A DNA stretch of 64,000 nucleotides from Paucimonas lemoignei (GCA_900475325.1 LS483371.1:2170001-2234000); one strand, 5' to 3'. Positions 54,961 to 64,000 are shown, numbered from the stretch's first letter. Notes: generated by a model from the sequence alone, not told the origin. Translations and numbers: made by a program.

Positions 54961-55836
54961 TCAGCCTTTGAGCACCAAAGACATCTGCGGATACCTCGCA
55001 CCCAGGAAGTCGACGAAGGCCCGCACCTTGGGCGGCGCAAGGCGCCTTGAGGTGTGCAGCACCCAGAGTTCGGGTTCGACACCGGTCGCCGTGCCCCACT
55101 GAATCAGTTCACCGCGCGCCAGCTGGCTCCAGGCGATGGACTCCGGAATCAGCGCTGCGCCCGCCCCGGCGATGGCAGCGTCGCGGATCATCATGAACGA
55201 CGAAAACCTGAGCTTCGGGACAGGCTCCAGTACCAGGCGTCCGTCATCCAGTGTCCAGTGGGTCGGCTGGAAGCTGTCGAACACGATGCTGGACACCTGC
55301 CTCACTGCGCCGGGCTCAGGCAAGGGGATGTGAGGGGCGGCGACCACCACCAGTCGATCCCTGGCGAAACAGTGGCCCACCAGCTCGCTGTCCGGGCTGG
55401 GGTTGATACGAATGGCGACGTCAAACTGCTCTTCGATCAGGTCGACGACCCGATCTTCCGCTACGACTTCAAGTGTGATGTCGGGGTAGGCTGCACAGAA
55501 TTCAGCCCCGATCCGGCCCATCGCCAGCTGGGAAAACAGCACCGGCGCGGCCACCCGCAAGCGGCCTCGCGGCGTTGATACGCCTTCACGGGCAGCGCTC
55601 ATGGCTTCCGCGACCTCAGCCAAGGGCCCTTCGGCCCGGGCCATCAGCAACTCGCCGGCCTCGGTCAGTTTCAGGCCGCGTGCGCTGCGTTCAATGAGCC
55701 GCACACCCAGTTGCTCTTCCAGTTCACTGATGCGCCGCGACAGGGTGGCTTTCGACCTGCCGCTGGCACGGCTTGCCTTTCCCAGCCCTTGGTTGTGAGC
55801 GACAAGGGCGAAATCGAGCAGCGCATTGAGGTTCAT
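54961..55836 (-). CDS. LysR-family regulator
   Basis: A 291-residue LysR regulator with HTH ALVAHNQGLGKASRASGRSKATLSRRISELE and a substrate-binding domain. It is divergent from the NmrA-like gene. The palindrome GTTTTGAAAC (55846-55855) lies 10 bases before its start codon and may be part of its binding site. Confidence 0.88.
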   Translation of the reverse strand: MNLNALLDFALVAHNQGLGKASRASGRSKATLSRRISELEEQLGVRLIERSARGLKLTEAGELLMARAEGPLAEVAEAMSAAREGVSTPRGRLRVAAPVLFSQLAMGRIGAEFCAAYPDITLEVVAEDRVVDLIEEQFDVAIRINPSPDSELVGHCFARDRLVVVAAPHIPLPEPGAVRQVSSIVFDSFQPTHWTLDDGRLVLEPVPKLRFSSFMMIRDAAIAGAGAALIPESIAWSQLARGELIQWGTATGVEPELWVLHTSRRLAPPKVRAFVDFLGARYPQMSLVLKG

Positions 55837-55949
55837 AGTGTTCCAGTTTTGAAACGAGGTGTCTGCATTGTGATGTCTTCGTTTTAGTCCTGCAACGGCC
55901 TATCGTCTCCCGGTCGCAACTTCAATTGCATCCATTGCAGGAGATTCAC

Positions 55950-56819
55950 ATGAGCATTCTGATCACCGGTGCCACGGGCACCCTAGGTTCCCTCATCATC
56001 CAACGCCTGGCCGACGCCGGGGCGGACGTCAAAGCCCTGGTGCGCCAACCGGGTCAGCGGGAGTTTCCTGCGGGCGTCATTGAAGTGGTTGGCGATCTGA
56101 CCGACGTCGCCGCCATGCGTGCTGCGCTGGCTTCGGTGCGCACGCTGTTCCTGCTCAATGCCGTCACCCCGGACGAAGTGACCCAGGCGATCATCGCCCT
56201 GAACCTCGCTCGGGAAGCCGGTATCGAGCGCATCGTTTACCTGTCGGTTATCCATGCCGACCGGTTCACCACCGTCCCGCATTTCACCGGCAAGCACACC
56301 GTCGAGCGCATGATCGAAAGCCTCAATATTCCGGCAACCATTCTTCGCCCTGCGTATTTCATGCAGAACGAATCCATGGTCCAGCAGACCATTCAGAATT
56401 ATGGGGTCTACCCCATGCCGATCGGTTCAGCGGGCGTGTCGATGATTGATGCGCGGGACATCGCCGACGTCGCAGTGGCCGAACTGCTGCGCTGGGACAA
56501 AGCGCCCACTGCACTTGCGCCTTTGACCCTGGAACTGGTGGGTCCACAGGTGCTGACCGGGCACTCGGTGGCGAACATCTGGAGTGCCGCCCTGGGCCGT
56601 GAAGTGGCCTATGGCGGTGACGACCTGGCGGCTTTCGAGGCGCAGATGGCGTCCTTCGGCCCCGGCTGGCTGGCCTACGACATGCGGCTGATGATGGCGG
56701 GCATCCAGACCCACGGCATGCAAGCCCGTAAAGGCACCGTTGAGCGGCTGGAGGCCATTATTGGCCACCCGCTGCGCACGTATGACGCGTTTGTGCGTGA
56801 GTCCACTGGCGCGGTTTGA
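55950..56819 (+). CDS. NmrA-like NAD(P)-binding protein
   Basis: A 289-residue atypical SDR (NmrA/NAD(P)H quinone oxidoreductase-like) with GATGTLGSLI near residue 7. It lacks the Tyr-x3-Lys of classical SDRs, so it is a sensor or quinone reductase type (QorB-like). The ATG at 55950 has CAGGAGA; it is divergent from LysR, which probably controls it. Confidence 0.85.
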   Translation: MSILITGATGTLGSLIIQRLADAGADVKALVRQPGQREFPAGVIEVVGDLTDVAAMRAALASVRTLFLLNAVTPDEVTQAIIALNLAREAGIERIVYLSVIHADRFTTVPHFTGKHTVERMIESLNIPATILRPAYFMQNESMVQQTIQNYGVYPMPIGSAGVSMIDARDIADVAVAELLRWDKAPTALAPLTLELVGPQVLTGHSVANIWSAALGREVAYGGDDLAAFEAQMASFGPGWLAYDMRLMMAGIQTHGMQARKGTVERLEAIIGHPLRTYDAFVRESTGAV

Positions 56820-57014
56820 TCAGGTGTAATACCCGGAGAATGGGGTGCAATGCGCCTCATCTCCTTGTCATGGATTAACCCGCTATCCGCTCAAGTTCAC
56901 ACGCGGCCAGCTTCAGATCGTGCACATAAGGTTGAAATACCGCCCGTTGCCCGACAGAATCGCGCCCCGATCTGGCCTCACGCTGGACGTTGCCGATGTG
57001 AGAGAAGGGCTGAA

Positions 57015-57710
57015 GTGAATCAACAGACATTGTCCCTGCGCCTTGAGCGCGTGGCGGCGCAGGTGCCGGCCGGTGCTCGGCTGGCGGATATCGGCTCCGA
57101 TCATGCGTACTTGCCTGTGGCGCTGGCGTTGCGTGGCGCTATCGCGTCGGCTGTCGCGGGTGAGTGGGCATCCACGCCGTTTCAGGCGGCGCAGCACACC
57201 GTGCGCGAGCATGATGTGGGCGAGCAGGTCAGCGTGCGTCTGGCCAATGGCCTGGCAGCGATAGAACCGGATGACGGGATTACCGCGATCAGCCTCTGTG
57301 GCATGGGCGGCGAAACCATCCGCGACATTCTCGACAGCGGCATGCCCCGGTTGAGCGGCGCAGAGCGGCTGATCATGCAGCCCAATGGCGGTGAGCAGCC
57401 ATTGCGCCAGTGGCTGATGGACAACCATTACCGCATCGTCGCCGAGGAGGTGCTGTGGGAAAACCGCTTCGATTACGAAATCATTGTGGCCGAGCGCACC
57501 GGACCGGTGATGTACAGCGCTGAGGAGCTGTACTTCGGCCCTCTGCTGTTGCAACGGCGCTGCCCGGCGTTTCTGAGAAAATGGCAACGCATCCTGCGTC
57601 TTAGGCAGCAAACGCTCAGCCACCTTGCCCGTGCGCAACAGGCCGTGCCTGCCGAAAAGACAGAAGAACTTGCCGCGCAGATCCGCTGGATAAGCCAAAT
57701 AGTGGCCTGA
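57015..57710 (+). CDS. trmK: TrmK-like tRNA (adenine-22-N1) methyltransferase
   Basis: A 231-residue SAM-dependent methyltransferase. The SAM motif is LADIGSDHAYLPVALAL; AISLCGMGGETIRDIL and LIMQPNGGEQPLRQWL follow, as in the TrmK family that methylates A22 of tRNA. The GTG at 57015 with AGAAGG at 57003-57008 gives the conserved start; the open frame extends upstream without conservation. The next gene is convergent. Confidence 0.85.
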   Translation: MNQQTLSLRLERVAAQVPAGARLADIGSDHAYLPVALALRGAIASAVAGEWASTPFQAAQHTVREHDVGEQVSVRLANGLAAIEPDDGITAISLCGMGGETIRDILDSGMPRLSGAERLIMQPNGGEQPLRQWLMDNHYRIVAEEVLWENRFDYEIIVAERTGPVMYSAEELYFGPLLLQRRCPAFLRKWQRILRLRQQTLSHLARAQQAVPAEKTEELAAQIRWISQIVA

Positions 57711-57712
57711 GC

Positions 57713-58153
57713 TCAGGCTAGCCAGCCGAGCGTCAGCGCCGTCAGCACCAGATAGCGGCCGGTCTTGGCGAACGTCACGATCAGCAGAAAACGCCACAGG
57801 GGTTCGCGCATCACGCCAGCAATCAGGGTGATGGGGTCGCCGATGATCGGCACCCAACTGGCGAGCAGCGCCCAGCGCCCATACCGCCGGTAAACCGTCT
57901 GGGCGTTGTCCAGTTGCTGTTGTTTCAGCGGGAACCAGCGTCTGTCCCGGAAACGCTCGATGGAGCGCCCGATCCACCAGTTGACCAGCGACCCCAGCAC
58001 ATTGCCCAGGCTCGCCACTGCCACCAGCACAACCACCGGATAGTGCTGCGAGAGCAGCATGCCCACCAGCACGGCTTCCGATTGCAAAGGCAGAAGCGTC
58101 GCAGCGCCAAATGCCGCGACGAATAGACCCAGATAACTGGTGAGCTCAAACAC
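57713..58153 (-). CDS. YqaA-family membrane protein
   Basis: A 146-residue small membrane protein with about three spans, matching YqaA/DedA-like proteins: LPLQSEAVLVGMLL, LGNVLGSLVNWWIGR and PIIGDPITLIAGVMREP. Function in Pseudomonas is unknown; DedA-like proteins are linked to membrane-lipid flipping. It is convergent with trmK with a 2-base gap. Confidence 0.85.
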   Translation of the reverse strand: MFELTSYLGLFVAAFGAATLLPLQSEAVLVGMLLSQHYPVVVLVAVASLGNVLGSLVNWWIGRSIERFRDRRWFPLKQQQLDNAQTVYRRYGRWALLASWVPIIGDPITLIAGVMREPLWRFLLIVTFAKTGRYLVLTALTLGWLA

Positions 58154-58245
58154 GTATTCGTCGGCCGGTGTGGATGGAAGTGGCCGCGATTATGCCCCAG
58201 ACCCGCGACGTTGCGCTCGACCCCGCTCGTGCTGAACGTTCTGCC

Positions 58246-58509
58246 TCAATGCCCGTGCACCGTCCACGCCACAAGCCGGGCCACCATCGGCCGGACAATC
58301 AGCACACATAGAAACGCCGACGGCATTGCCACCTGATAGGCATTCATCACGTTCCTCAGGTAATGTTGGTTGAGCCCGAACTCGGCCAGGGTAATCACCA
58401 GACACATGAGAAACGCCATGATGGTCGCCATGTAGAGTGCGAATACATAGGGTGTTGCGCGTTTGGGGAAGCGTATTCGGCGGGTGACGCGGGTAGTGCT
58501 GATAGTCAT
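58246..58509 (-). CDS. DUF2798 membrane protein
   Basis: An 87-residue protein with two spans and a typical DUF2798 start (FPKRATPYVFALYMATIMAF). Function is unknown. GAGAGG precedes the ATG at 58509; the frame extends to 58596 without it. It is divergent from the LysR gene downstream. Confidence 0.82.
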   Translation of the reverse strand: MTISTTRVTRRIRFPKRATPYVFALYMATIMAFLMCLVITLAEFGLNQHYLRNVMNAYQVAMPSAFLCVLIVRPMVARLVAWTVHGH

Positions 58510-58634
58510 GAGTAGGCCTCTCGGTGTTGACGTTAAACGAGGCGCGAGGTTAACCCGCTGCAAGGCGACCCAGTAGAGGCTGATCGATTGATTCATTGTT
58601 AAGAAAAATCAACGAATAGGGTGTGTGCGGTTCG

Positions 58635-59552
58635 ATGGATATTCTGGGTTTGATCAACACTTATATTCGCGTGGTGGAGGCGGGCAGCATCGCTGCCGCC
58701 GCACGTGCCCAAGGCATGAGCGCCGCAGCGGTGAGCCAGAGCATTGCGCGGCTTGAGGGGCATCTGGGTGTTCGGTTGTTATCGCGAACCACCCGCAGCA
58801 TGGCATTGACTGAAAGTGGCGCGCGTTATTTCGAGAAGGTGCGCCACATCCCCCATGAGGTTGAACTGGCTTCGCAGGCGGTATCTGTGGCCAACGAGCC
58901 GCAAGGGCCACTGCGCGTGGCGACCACTGCCGCCTTTGGGCGTCATGTGTTGGCGGCGCTCATGCCAGCTTTCAAAGCCGCTTACCCGCGCATCAATGCC
59001 GAGCTGATTAGTACCGACCGGCGTGTGGATCATCGGCTGGAGGGCATCGATGTCAGCCTGCGCATCGACGCCCAACTGAGTGATCGACTGGTGGCCCGGC
59101 GAATCGCTTCGATCCCCTTCGTGTTCTGCGCCGCGCCTGGCTACCTGGATCGTGCAGGTGTGCCCGTCGCGCCCGATGATCTGCAAAACCATGCCTGCCT
59201 GGTGTTTCGCTACCCCACTGACGGGCGCTTTCTGCCCTGGAATTTCATCGTCGACGGCAAGCGTGTCGAGGCCAGGGTCAACCCGGAATTTATCTGTGAT
59301 GACATCGACATGCTGACCCAGATTGCCCTGAACGGCGGCGGCATTGCGCGGCTGGCAGACTTTATCGCCAGTCCGCTGATCGACAGGGGGCGGCTGCGGC
59401 CCCTGTTCGAGTCCGGGGCACGAGACGCAGCGGCGGCGGAGTCCGAGCCGATGGATATCTACGCCTGTGTGACCGAGCGTTCGGCGTTGAATGCAAAAGC
59501 GCGAGCGTTTATCGATTTTCTGGAAAGCGCGATCAACCGGGGCGTGCGATAG
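58635..59552 (+). CDS. LysR-family regulator
   Basis: A 305-residue LysR regulator (HTH AGSIAAAARAQGMSAAAVSQSIARLEGHL) with a C-terminal effector domain, of the CrgA-like subgroup. It is divergent from the DUF2798 gene (125 bases), which may be its target. Confidence 0.88.
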   Translation: MDILGLINTYIRVVEAGSIAAAARAQGMSAAAVSQSIARLEGHLGVRLLSRTTRSMALTESGARYFEKVRHIPHEVELASQAVSVANEPQGPLRVATTAAFGRHVLAALMPAFKAAYPRINAELISTDRRVDHRLEGIDVSLRIDAQLSDRLVARRIASIPFVFCAAPGYLDRAGVPVAPDDLQNHACLVFRYPTDGRFLPWNFIVDGKRVEARVNPEFICDDIDMLTQIALNGGGIARLADFIASPLIDRGRLRPLFESGARDAAAAESEPMDIYACVTERSALNAKARAFIDFLESAINRGVR

Positions 59553-59572
59553 GGCGCTGGCCTGTACGCGTT

Positions 59573-60145
59573 TCAGTCAGCCTGCAAAGAGGCCATCAGC
59601 TGTGCATGACAAGCCTCAAGAATTTCATCAGCCAGGGCTGAGTCATCAGGGCAGGCGCGGGATAGCATCACTGCGCCCATGGCACTTGCGAACAGGGTGA
59701 TCATCTTCGCTCGCACCTTCGCTGGTGTGTCGCCAGCCGTATTCACTTGCTTGGCCTCAAGCGCCGCCAGAGTGTTTTCGATCCCGCTGGCAAAGGTCGC
59801 CCGGGTTTCAGTGGATTGACGCGCCGCATCGCCGCTCAGTGCCGCCATGGTGCAGCCCTTTTCCCTTGCATCCCGGTGGCGCCGTGTGACGTAGGCATCG
59901 ACGAAGCCGCACGCGTCGAGGTCCGCCGTTGCGGCAAGTGATCGCGACAAGCCATCGGCGGCCGATTCGGCCATCAGGTCGGCCTTGGAGCCGAAATGCT
60001 TGTAAAACCCGCCCTGGGTCAGACCGGCGGCCGCCATCAGATCCGCCACCCCCACGCCGTCGTAACCATGCTCGCGGAACAGCGTTGAAGCCGTTTCGAC
60101 AATGTGTGCCCGGTTGGCAAGTGATTGGGCCTTGGTGATCTTCAT
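59573..60145 (-). CDS. TetR-family regulator
   Basis: A 190-residue TetR regulator (HTH VGVADLMAAAGLTQGGFYKHFGSKADLMAE). The ATG at 60145 has AAGGAGG; the frame continues to 60172. It is divergent from the SDR gene and shares the operator at 60217-60244. Confidence 0.88.
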   Translation of the reverse strand: MKITKAQSLANRAHIVETASTLFREHGYDGVGVADLMAAAGLTQGGFYKHFGSKADLMAESAADGLSRSLAATADLDACGFVDAYVTRRHRDAREKGCTMAALSGDAARQSTETRATFASGIENTLAALEAKQVNTAGDTPAKVRAKMITLFASAMGAVMLSRACPDDSALADEILEACHAQLMASLQAD

Positions 60146-60216
60146 CGGATGGCGCCTCCTTAAGCTAAGCAAGGCTGGATCATACTCTGATGTTGGTCGT
60201 AATCAAAACCGTTGAC

Positions 60217-60244
60217 ACTTATGATTATGATCGACATCATAAGT
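60217..60244. promoter_or_regulatory. TetR-type operator in TetR/SDR gap
   Basis: ACTTATGAT (60217-60225) and ATCATAAGT (60236-60244) are perfect 9-base arms with a 10-base spacer, in the AT-rich promoter zone between the divergent TetR and SDR genes. A TTGACA (-35-like) at 60212-60217 abuts it. Confidence 0.75.
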
Positions 60245-60321
60245 TCGCTTGAGTGACGAACCCCTTGTCCTCGGCCAGTAGCACCCGCACTGGCTGCTCA
60301 CCTCTCAACTGGACCTTTCCC

Positions 60322-61110
60322 ATGACTGCTAACACTTCCGTTTTGATCACTGGTGCCTCCAGCGGCATCGGCGCTGTCTACGCCGATCGTTTCGCGATGC
60401 GGGGTCATGACCTCGTGTTGGTGGCTCGCGACAACGCTCGCCTTGAGGCCCTTGCCAGCCAATTGCGCGATACCCACGGCGTCGGCGTTGAAGTGCTGCA
60501 AGCCGATTTGACTCAGGCCGGCGACCTGGCAGCGGTGGAAGCGCGTCTGCGCGATGACGCCCGCATCGGCATTCTGGTCAACAACGCGGGCGCCGCGCAG
60601 TCCGGCACGTTCATTGAGCAGACGGCCGATAGCGTCGCGTTGCTGGTGTCCCTCAACATCACCGCGCTGCTGCGTTTGTCGAGCGCGATCAGCCCACGTC
60701 TGGCGCAGGCCGGGGAGGGCGCGATTATCAATATCGGTTCGGTGGTCGGGCTGGCGCCTGAGTTCAACATGACGGTCTATGGGGCGACCAAGGCGTTCGT
60801 GTTGTTTCTGTCCCAAGGCATGAGCCTGGAGCTGTCACCCAAAGGCGTCTACGTGCAGGCCGTTTTGCCCGCTGCCACCCGCACCGAAATCTGGGAACGC
60901 GCGGGCATCGATATCAACACCCTGAGCGAGATCATGGAAGTCGGCGATCTGGTGGATGCCGCCCTGGTCGGCTTTGATCGCCGCGAGCCGGTGACCATTC
61001 CGCCGCTGGCCGACGGTGCTCGCTGGGATGCCTTGCAGGCCACGCGCCAAGGGCTGTTGGGTGATATTCGGCAGGCTGAAGTTGCCGAGCGTTATCGCGC
61101 AACTGCGTAA
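60322..61110 (+). CDS. Short-chain dehydrogenase/reductase
   Basis: A 262-residue classical SDR: TGASSGIG cofactor motif near residue 13, NNAG, and catalytic Tyr153-Lys157 (YGATK) with IGSVVGL. The substrate is unknown. The ATG at 60322 is chosen because it begins the conserved MTANTSVLITGASSG; its ribosome site is weak. It is divergent from TetR. Confidence 0.88.
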   Translation: MTANTSVLITGASSGIGAVYADRFAMRGHDLVLVARDNARLEALASQLRDTHGVGVEVLQADLTQAGDLAAVEARLRDDARIGILVNNAGAAQSGTFIEQTADSVALLVSLNITALLRLSSAISPRLAQAGEGAIINIGSVVGLAPEFNMTVYGATKAFVLFLSQGMSLELSPKGVYVQAVLPAATRTEIWERAGIDINTLSEIMEVGDLVDAALVGFDRREPVTIPPLADGARWDALQATRQGLLGDIRQAEVAERYRATA

Positions 61111-61134
61111 CACGTCGCGCCAACGGGAACTTCG

Positions 61135-61884
61135 TCACGGCGTCACAAGGTGCTCATAGCGCAGCTGGATACGGCCCAGCTCGCCCGATTGGCGCAACTG
61201 CTCAAGGGCGGCGGCCCAGGCGGCCACCAGCGTGTCGTCGGAATCGGGGCTGAAGGCGATATACAGCGATGAGCGGTACAACTCGATGGGGATCTGGCGC
61301 AGCGTGCCGGGGGCAATCTTCAGCTGCTGGTTGTAATAAGCGACCCCGGCGTCCGTATCGCCTGCGATGATCTGCGTGCGTCCAGCCAGCAGCATGCGGT
61401 ACAGCTGCTGGCTGGCGGTTGCAGTGCGATCAACATTATCGAAGCCCCGCGACTCCAGCACGTCCGGCACCAGGCCCGCATGGCGAGTGGTGATCTGTGG
61501 GGCGCTCAGCAATTGTTCCAGCGAGCTGATCGGCGGCGATTTCGCCAGCTGCCAGGCATGAATGGACTCGTCTACGATCGGCCCGACCCATTTGAAGGCG
61601 TGCTCGCGCTCCGGGGTGCGGAACATGGAATAGAGGATGGTTCGGGGGCGGCTTTTCAAGACGTGTGAGGCGCGCATGCTGGGCAGCAGTACCACCTCGA
61701 AGTCATCCCCGGTAATCGCCATGATGGCCCGGACAATCTCGGTGGTCATACCGGTGAGCTGCTGGTCTTCCAGATAGTTGTAAGGCGCCCATTCTTCGGT
61801 CACCACCTGATAACGCTCTGCGCTGATCGAGGCACCGGACATCAGCAGGAGCAGCGCAACAGTGGGGAGCAAACAATAATTCAC
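61135..61884 (-). CDS. Periplasmic amino-acid-type substrate-binding protein
   Basis: A 249-residue exported SBP_bac_3-fold protein with a signal peptide (cleaved after about residue 22, ISA-ERYQ). The opening YQVVTEEWAPYNYLEDQQLTGMTTEIVRAI is typical. No ABC permease or ATPase genes are adjacent, so it may be a stand-alone sensor. It is convergent with the SDR gene. Confidence 0.85.
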   Translation of the reverse strand: MNYCLLPTVALLLLMSGASISAERYQVVTEEWAPYNYLEDQQLTGMTTEIVRAIMAITGDDFEVVLLPSMRASHVLKSRPRTILYSMFRTPEREHAFKWVGPIVDESIHAWQLAKSPPISSLEQLLSAPQITTRHAGLVPDVLESRGFDNVDRTATASQQLYRMLLAGRTQIIAGDTDAGVAYYNQQLKIAPGTLRQIPIELYRSSLYIAFSPDSDDTLVAAWAAALEQLRQSGELGRIQLRYEHLVTP

Positions 61885-61997
61885 GTCTTCTGCCTGTGGA
61901 GCGGGTCGGTGTCCCGCTATTCAGGGGCCGGAGTCGGCACTGATTGAACGGACAAGCCAAAGCATAGACGTTAAAACGCACCCGATGGCCGGGGATC

Positions 61998-62159
61998 TCA
62001 GCTCTCTGAAGAGGTGACGCCGTCTGCGTTGGACTCTTCAGCCAGTTTAAGCCGGTCAGCTTTGCTGATGTATTTGTTCTTGTTGGCAGGAGCCAGTTTG
62101 GCGCTGGCTTTTTTGGCATTGATCTTGAGTATCTGGTTGAGTTTCTTGCGACGGTTCAT
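61998..62159 (-). CDS. DUF2986 small basic protein
   Basis: A 53-residue Lys/Asn-rich protein (MNRRKKLNQILKINAKKAS...) matching the small DUF2986 family. No function is known. The start at 62159 is chosen because the conserved part begins here; the frame extends upstream to 62222. No membrane segment. Confidence 0.8.
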   Translation of the reverse strand: MNRRKKLNQILKINAKKASAKLAPANKNKYISKADRLKLAEESNADGVTSSES

Positions 62160-62339
62160 GTGGCTATCCGGTGTGTACGCGTGTTGAATATTCGGCCCGC
62201 TTTCCCGGGCTCGGCCCGTCATGAGGGGCGCACGCCAGGCTGCAGGCTGGAAAAGCCGCCACAGTACGGGCTCACGGGATTTGTGTCCATTGCCCAGCAG
62301 CGTGGACCGACCTGAGAAACTGCGCCAGCGCCACAGGGG

Positions 62340-62897
62340 CTAGCGTGCGTCGTTTCTTTTGCTGAGCCATTCGTCGCGGGTCAATTCCCAAATCTCCTTG
62401 GGCATCGGCCCCGAGACAAACTGCCCTGGCTGGGTGTCGATCAACCGCATGCCTTCACGTTCGGACACTCTGCGCGACGCGTGGTTGCCCACCGCTTTGG
62501 GCACTTGCATGGCGGGGCGCTGCAGCGTCTGGAACCAATAGGCGTTGATCACCTCGCAAGCTTCGCGGATATAGCCTTGCCCCTGCCACTGCGGGGCAAG
62601 CCAGAAACCGCGGTTGTTCCCCGGATGATCATAGAGGCTGATGCTGCCAATGCTCTGTGCCGACTCAGCCGCCAGGCGGATCATCCAGTGCCACTCAGTA
62701 CCCGCCGCGATGGCAGGGAGCGCGATATCACGAACATACGTCAGCGCGCCGTCGTCCGGATAAGGCCATGGCACGCGACTGTCGAGGTAGCGAACCACGT
62801 CCCAATGGGCGAACAGCTGCTGTATCTGTTCTGCATCGCTCAGTTGCAGTGGGGTGAGTATCAGCCGGGAAGTCTTGAGCGTCGGGGGCCGTTCCAT
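62340..62897 (-). CDS. RimJ/RimL-type GNAT acetyltransferase
   Basis: A 185-residue GNAT (TSRLILTPLQLSDAEQIQQLF start, YDHPGNNRGFWLAPQWQGQGYIREACEVIN for acetyl-CoA binding). It may acetylate a protein N-terminus or a small molecule; the substrate is unknown. Monocistronic, divergent from the isochorismatase gene. Confidence 0.88.
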   Translation of the reverse strand: MERPPTLKTSRLILTPLQLSDAEQIQQLFAHWDVVRYLDSRVPWPYPDDGALTYVRDIALPAIAAGTEWHWMIRLAAESAQSIGSISLYDHPGNNRGFWLAPQWQGQGYIREACEVINAYWFQTLQRPAMQVPKAVGNHASRRVSEREGMRLIDTQPGQFVSGPMPKEIWELTRDEWLSKRNDAR

Positions 62898-63047
62898 GGT
62901 GCGGGGTCCTTGAAGGGTGGGCTTGCCAGGCCGGTACTCTTGCAGAAGTGCAGCGCCGTTGTCGAACCTTGGTTGATGGCCAGCGGCAAGCCATGACGCG
63001 TCGGGCTCTATATACTGCCCGCCCTCGGTTTTGGTTCGGACCCACTC

Positions 63048-63545
63048 ATGCGACAGGTTTTACTCATTGTTGATGTCCAGGAAACCTTCAGCCCGCCTGA
63101 ATGGCTGGTCGACGGTGTGCGTGCGTTTTCGGCGATGATCCCGGCGATTGCCTCGGTGGAACTGCATGACGAGACGATCACCCCGTTTGCGCGGCAGCTT
63201 GGCTGGCATCCTGCGGCGCAAGACCACAGTCTGGTTGAGGCCGACCATGTGTTTGTCAAACATGGTTACGGCCCGACGCAAGAGATGATCGAGCACATCA
63301 GGCAACTGAACGTTGAGCGCGTGCTGGTCTGTGGCATGCAGACCGAAACGTGCGTGCTGGCTGCCGGGTTTGCCCTGTTTGATGCAGGGCTGACGCCGAC
63401 GCTGGTCACTGACCTGACAGTGGGCTCGTCACTGGACCGCTCCGGCAAACTGGGTATCGACCTGTGGATGCATCACTTTCGCCACGTGACCACTCGCGCA
63501 GAAGCGCTGGCGGCCTTGACCGGGCCCATGAACGAAATAGTCTGA
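63048..63545 (+). CDS. Isochorismatase-family cysteine hydrolase
   Basis: A 165-residue isochorismatase-like hydrolase with the catalytic triad Asp9 (LIVDVQETF), Lys71 (FVKHGYGP) and Cys102 (TETCVLAAGF). The reaction is unknown (nicotinamidase-like or similar). No ribosome site of note; the gene lies 150 bases after the divergent acetyltransferase start. Confidence 0.88.
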   Translation: MRQVLLIVDVQETFSPPEWLVDGVRAFSAMIPAIASVELHDETITPFARQLGWHPAAQDHSLVEADHVFVKHGYGPTQEMIEHIRQLNVERVLVCGMQTETCVLAAGFALFDAGLTPTLVTDLTVGSSLDRSGKLGIDLWMHHFRHVTTRAEALAALTGPMNEIV

Positions 63546-63586
63546 CCCGCTATGAACATTCGCTCTGAATATTAAGGAACCGACGT

Positions 63587-64000
63587 ATGAACAAATGGAT
63601 CTTCGCGCTGGTTGCGCTGCTGTCATTGGGCGGCTGCGCCAGCCCCTCGAACATGATCGAACGTGCCGATGAAAGCAAACCTCTCGATACGCATAAGGCG
63701 ACCATTGTCGGCTTTGTTTCCGAAGGTTTCCTGACTCAGCCCCATGGACTGTACGTGATGCTCAGGTATCAGGATCCTGACCCCAAGGCTGTGGCTACAC
63801 GCATAGCGCTCACCACCCTGGATCAGAAGGACGAGGTGCCCGGTAACTTGAACATCCTGGGCAACAGCTTCGTGTACCAGGTCACGCCGGGTACCTATGA
63901 AGTCAGCCACTGGTTTTATCGTCATTACGATGGGTCAAGTGTCGACCGCAAAGAGCCACTGAGCTTCACCGTCAAAGCGGGTGAAACCGCTTACATTGGT
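63587..64000 (+). CDS. Putative lipoprotein (3' truncated by window end)
   Basis: An open frame that runs off the window end; 138 codons visible. The leader MNKWIFALVALLSLGGCASP carries a lipobox (LGGC), so it is an outer- or inner-membrane lipoprotein. The mature part is beta-rich (TIVGFVSEGFLTQPHGLYVMLR, GTYEVSHWFYRHYDG) and may resemble a DUF2846-like or related small domain, but I do not recognise it. AAGGA precedes the ATG. Confidence 0.75.
   Translation, partial: MNKWIFALVALLSLGGCASPSNMIERADESKPLDTHKATIVGFVSEGFLTQPHGLYVMLRYQDPDPKAVATRIALTTLDQKDEVPGNLNILGNSFVYQVTPGTYEVSHWFYRHYDGSSVDRKEPLSFTVKAGETAYIG

Overview
The window is a gene-dense, high-GC chromosomal stretch of a Pseudomonas (fluorescens/syringae-like lineage). 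Three things point to this: close protein resemblance to known Pseudomonas genes, gene order matching the P. aeruginosa PA3013-PA2986 and PA2810-PA2794 neighbourhoods as I remember them, and several families of Pseudomonas-type REP hairpins in the intergenic gaps. No rRNA, tRNA, CRISPR array, transposase or phage gene was seen. Assignments rest on reading the translated sequence and recalled families; no search was run.

Region 1 (1-17.9 kb) is core housekeeping: fadA (fatty-acid oxidation), topA, the SOS pair lexA-sulA with two LexA boxes, the fatty-acid-responsive regulator psrA with two abutting PsrA palindromes over its promoter, nagZ (wall recycling), an MTA/methylthioinosine phosphorylase, then a leftward mfd-csiV-SWIM/SNF2 helicase cluster and a divergent NAD-dependent glyceraldehyde-3-phosphate dehydrogenase. 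Region 2 (17.9-27 kb) starts with a ~540 bp non-coding composite inverted repeat, followed by a citrate-type MFS transporter, sthA, a glycerophosphodiesterase, a PilZ protein, and the lolC-lolD-lolE lipoprotein-release operon.

Region 3 (27-41.5 kb) carries a copper module (copS-copR, divergent cupredoxin copI with a CopR/CusR-like box, then queF), DUF4404, a phosphonatase-like HAD protein that has lost catalytic residues, mlaA, a PilZ protein, an RssB/RssC-like response regulator/anti-anti-sigma pair, transaldolase, dusA, a RidA-like protein, a DHCW cupin, a sorbosone-dehydrogenase-like lipoprotein with a membrane partner, and a membrane GGDEF protein.

Region 4 (41.6-64 kb) is more accessory: regulator/enzyme pairs (TetR/GST, TetR/quinone reductase, LysR/NmrA, TetR/SDR, AraC/threonine dehydratase), several with visible palindromic operators, plus a PrpF-like isomerase, an isolated pilX-pilY1 pair with an apparent pilW remnant, galactose dehydrogenase, TrmK, small membrane proteins, a substrate-binding protein, acetyltransferases, an isochorismatase-family hydrolase and a lipoprotein cut by the window end.

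I did not find a clearly new multi-gene system. The most unusual items are the orphan PilX/PilY1 locus with decayed pilW, the HAD pseudoenzyme, the MlaA without a lipobox cysteine, the composite repeat at 18.2-18.75 kb, the perfect 14-bp hairpin before the prpF-like gene, and the psrA terminator that abuts the nagZ start.
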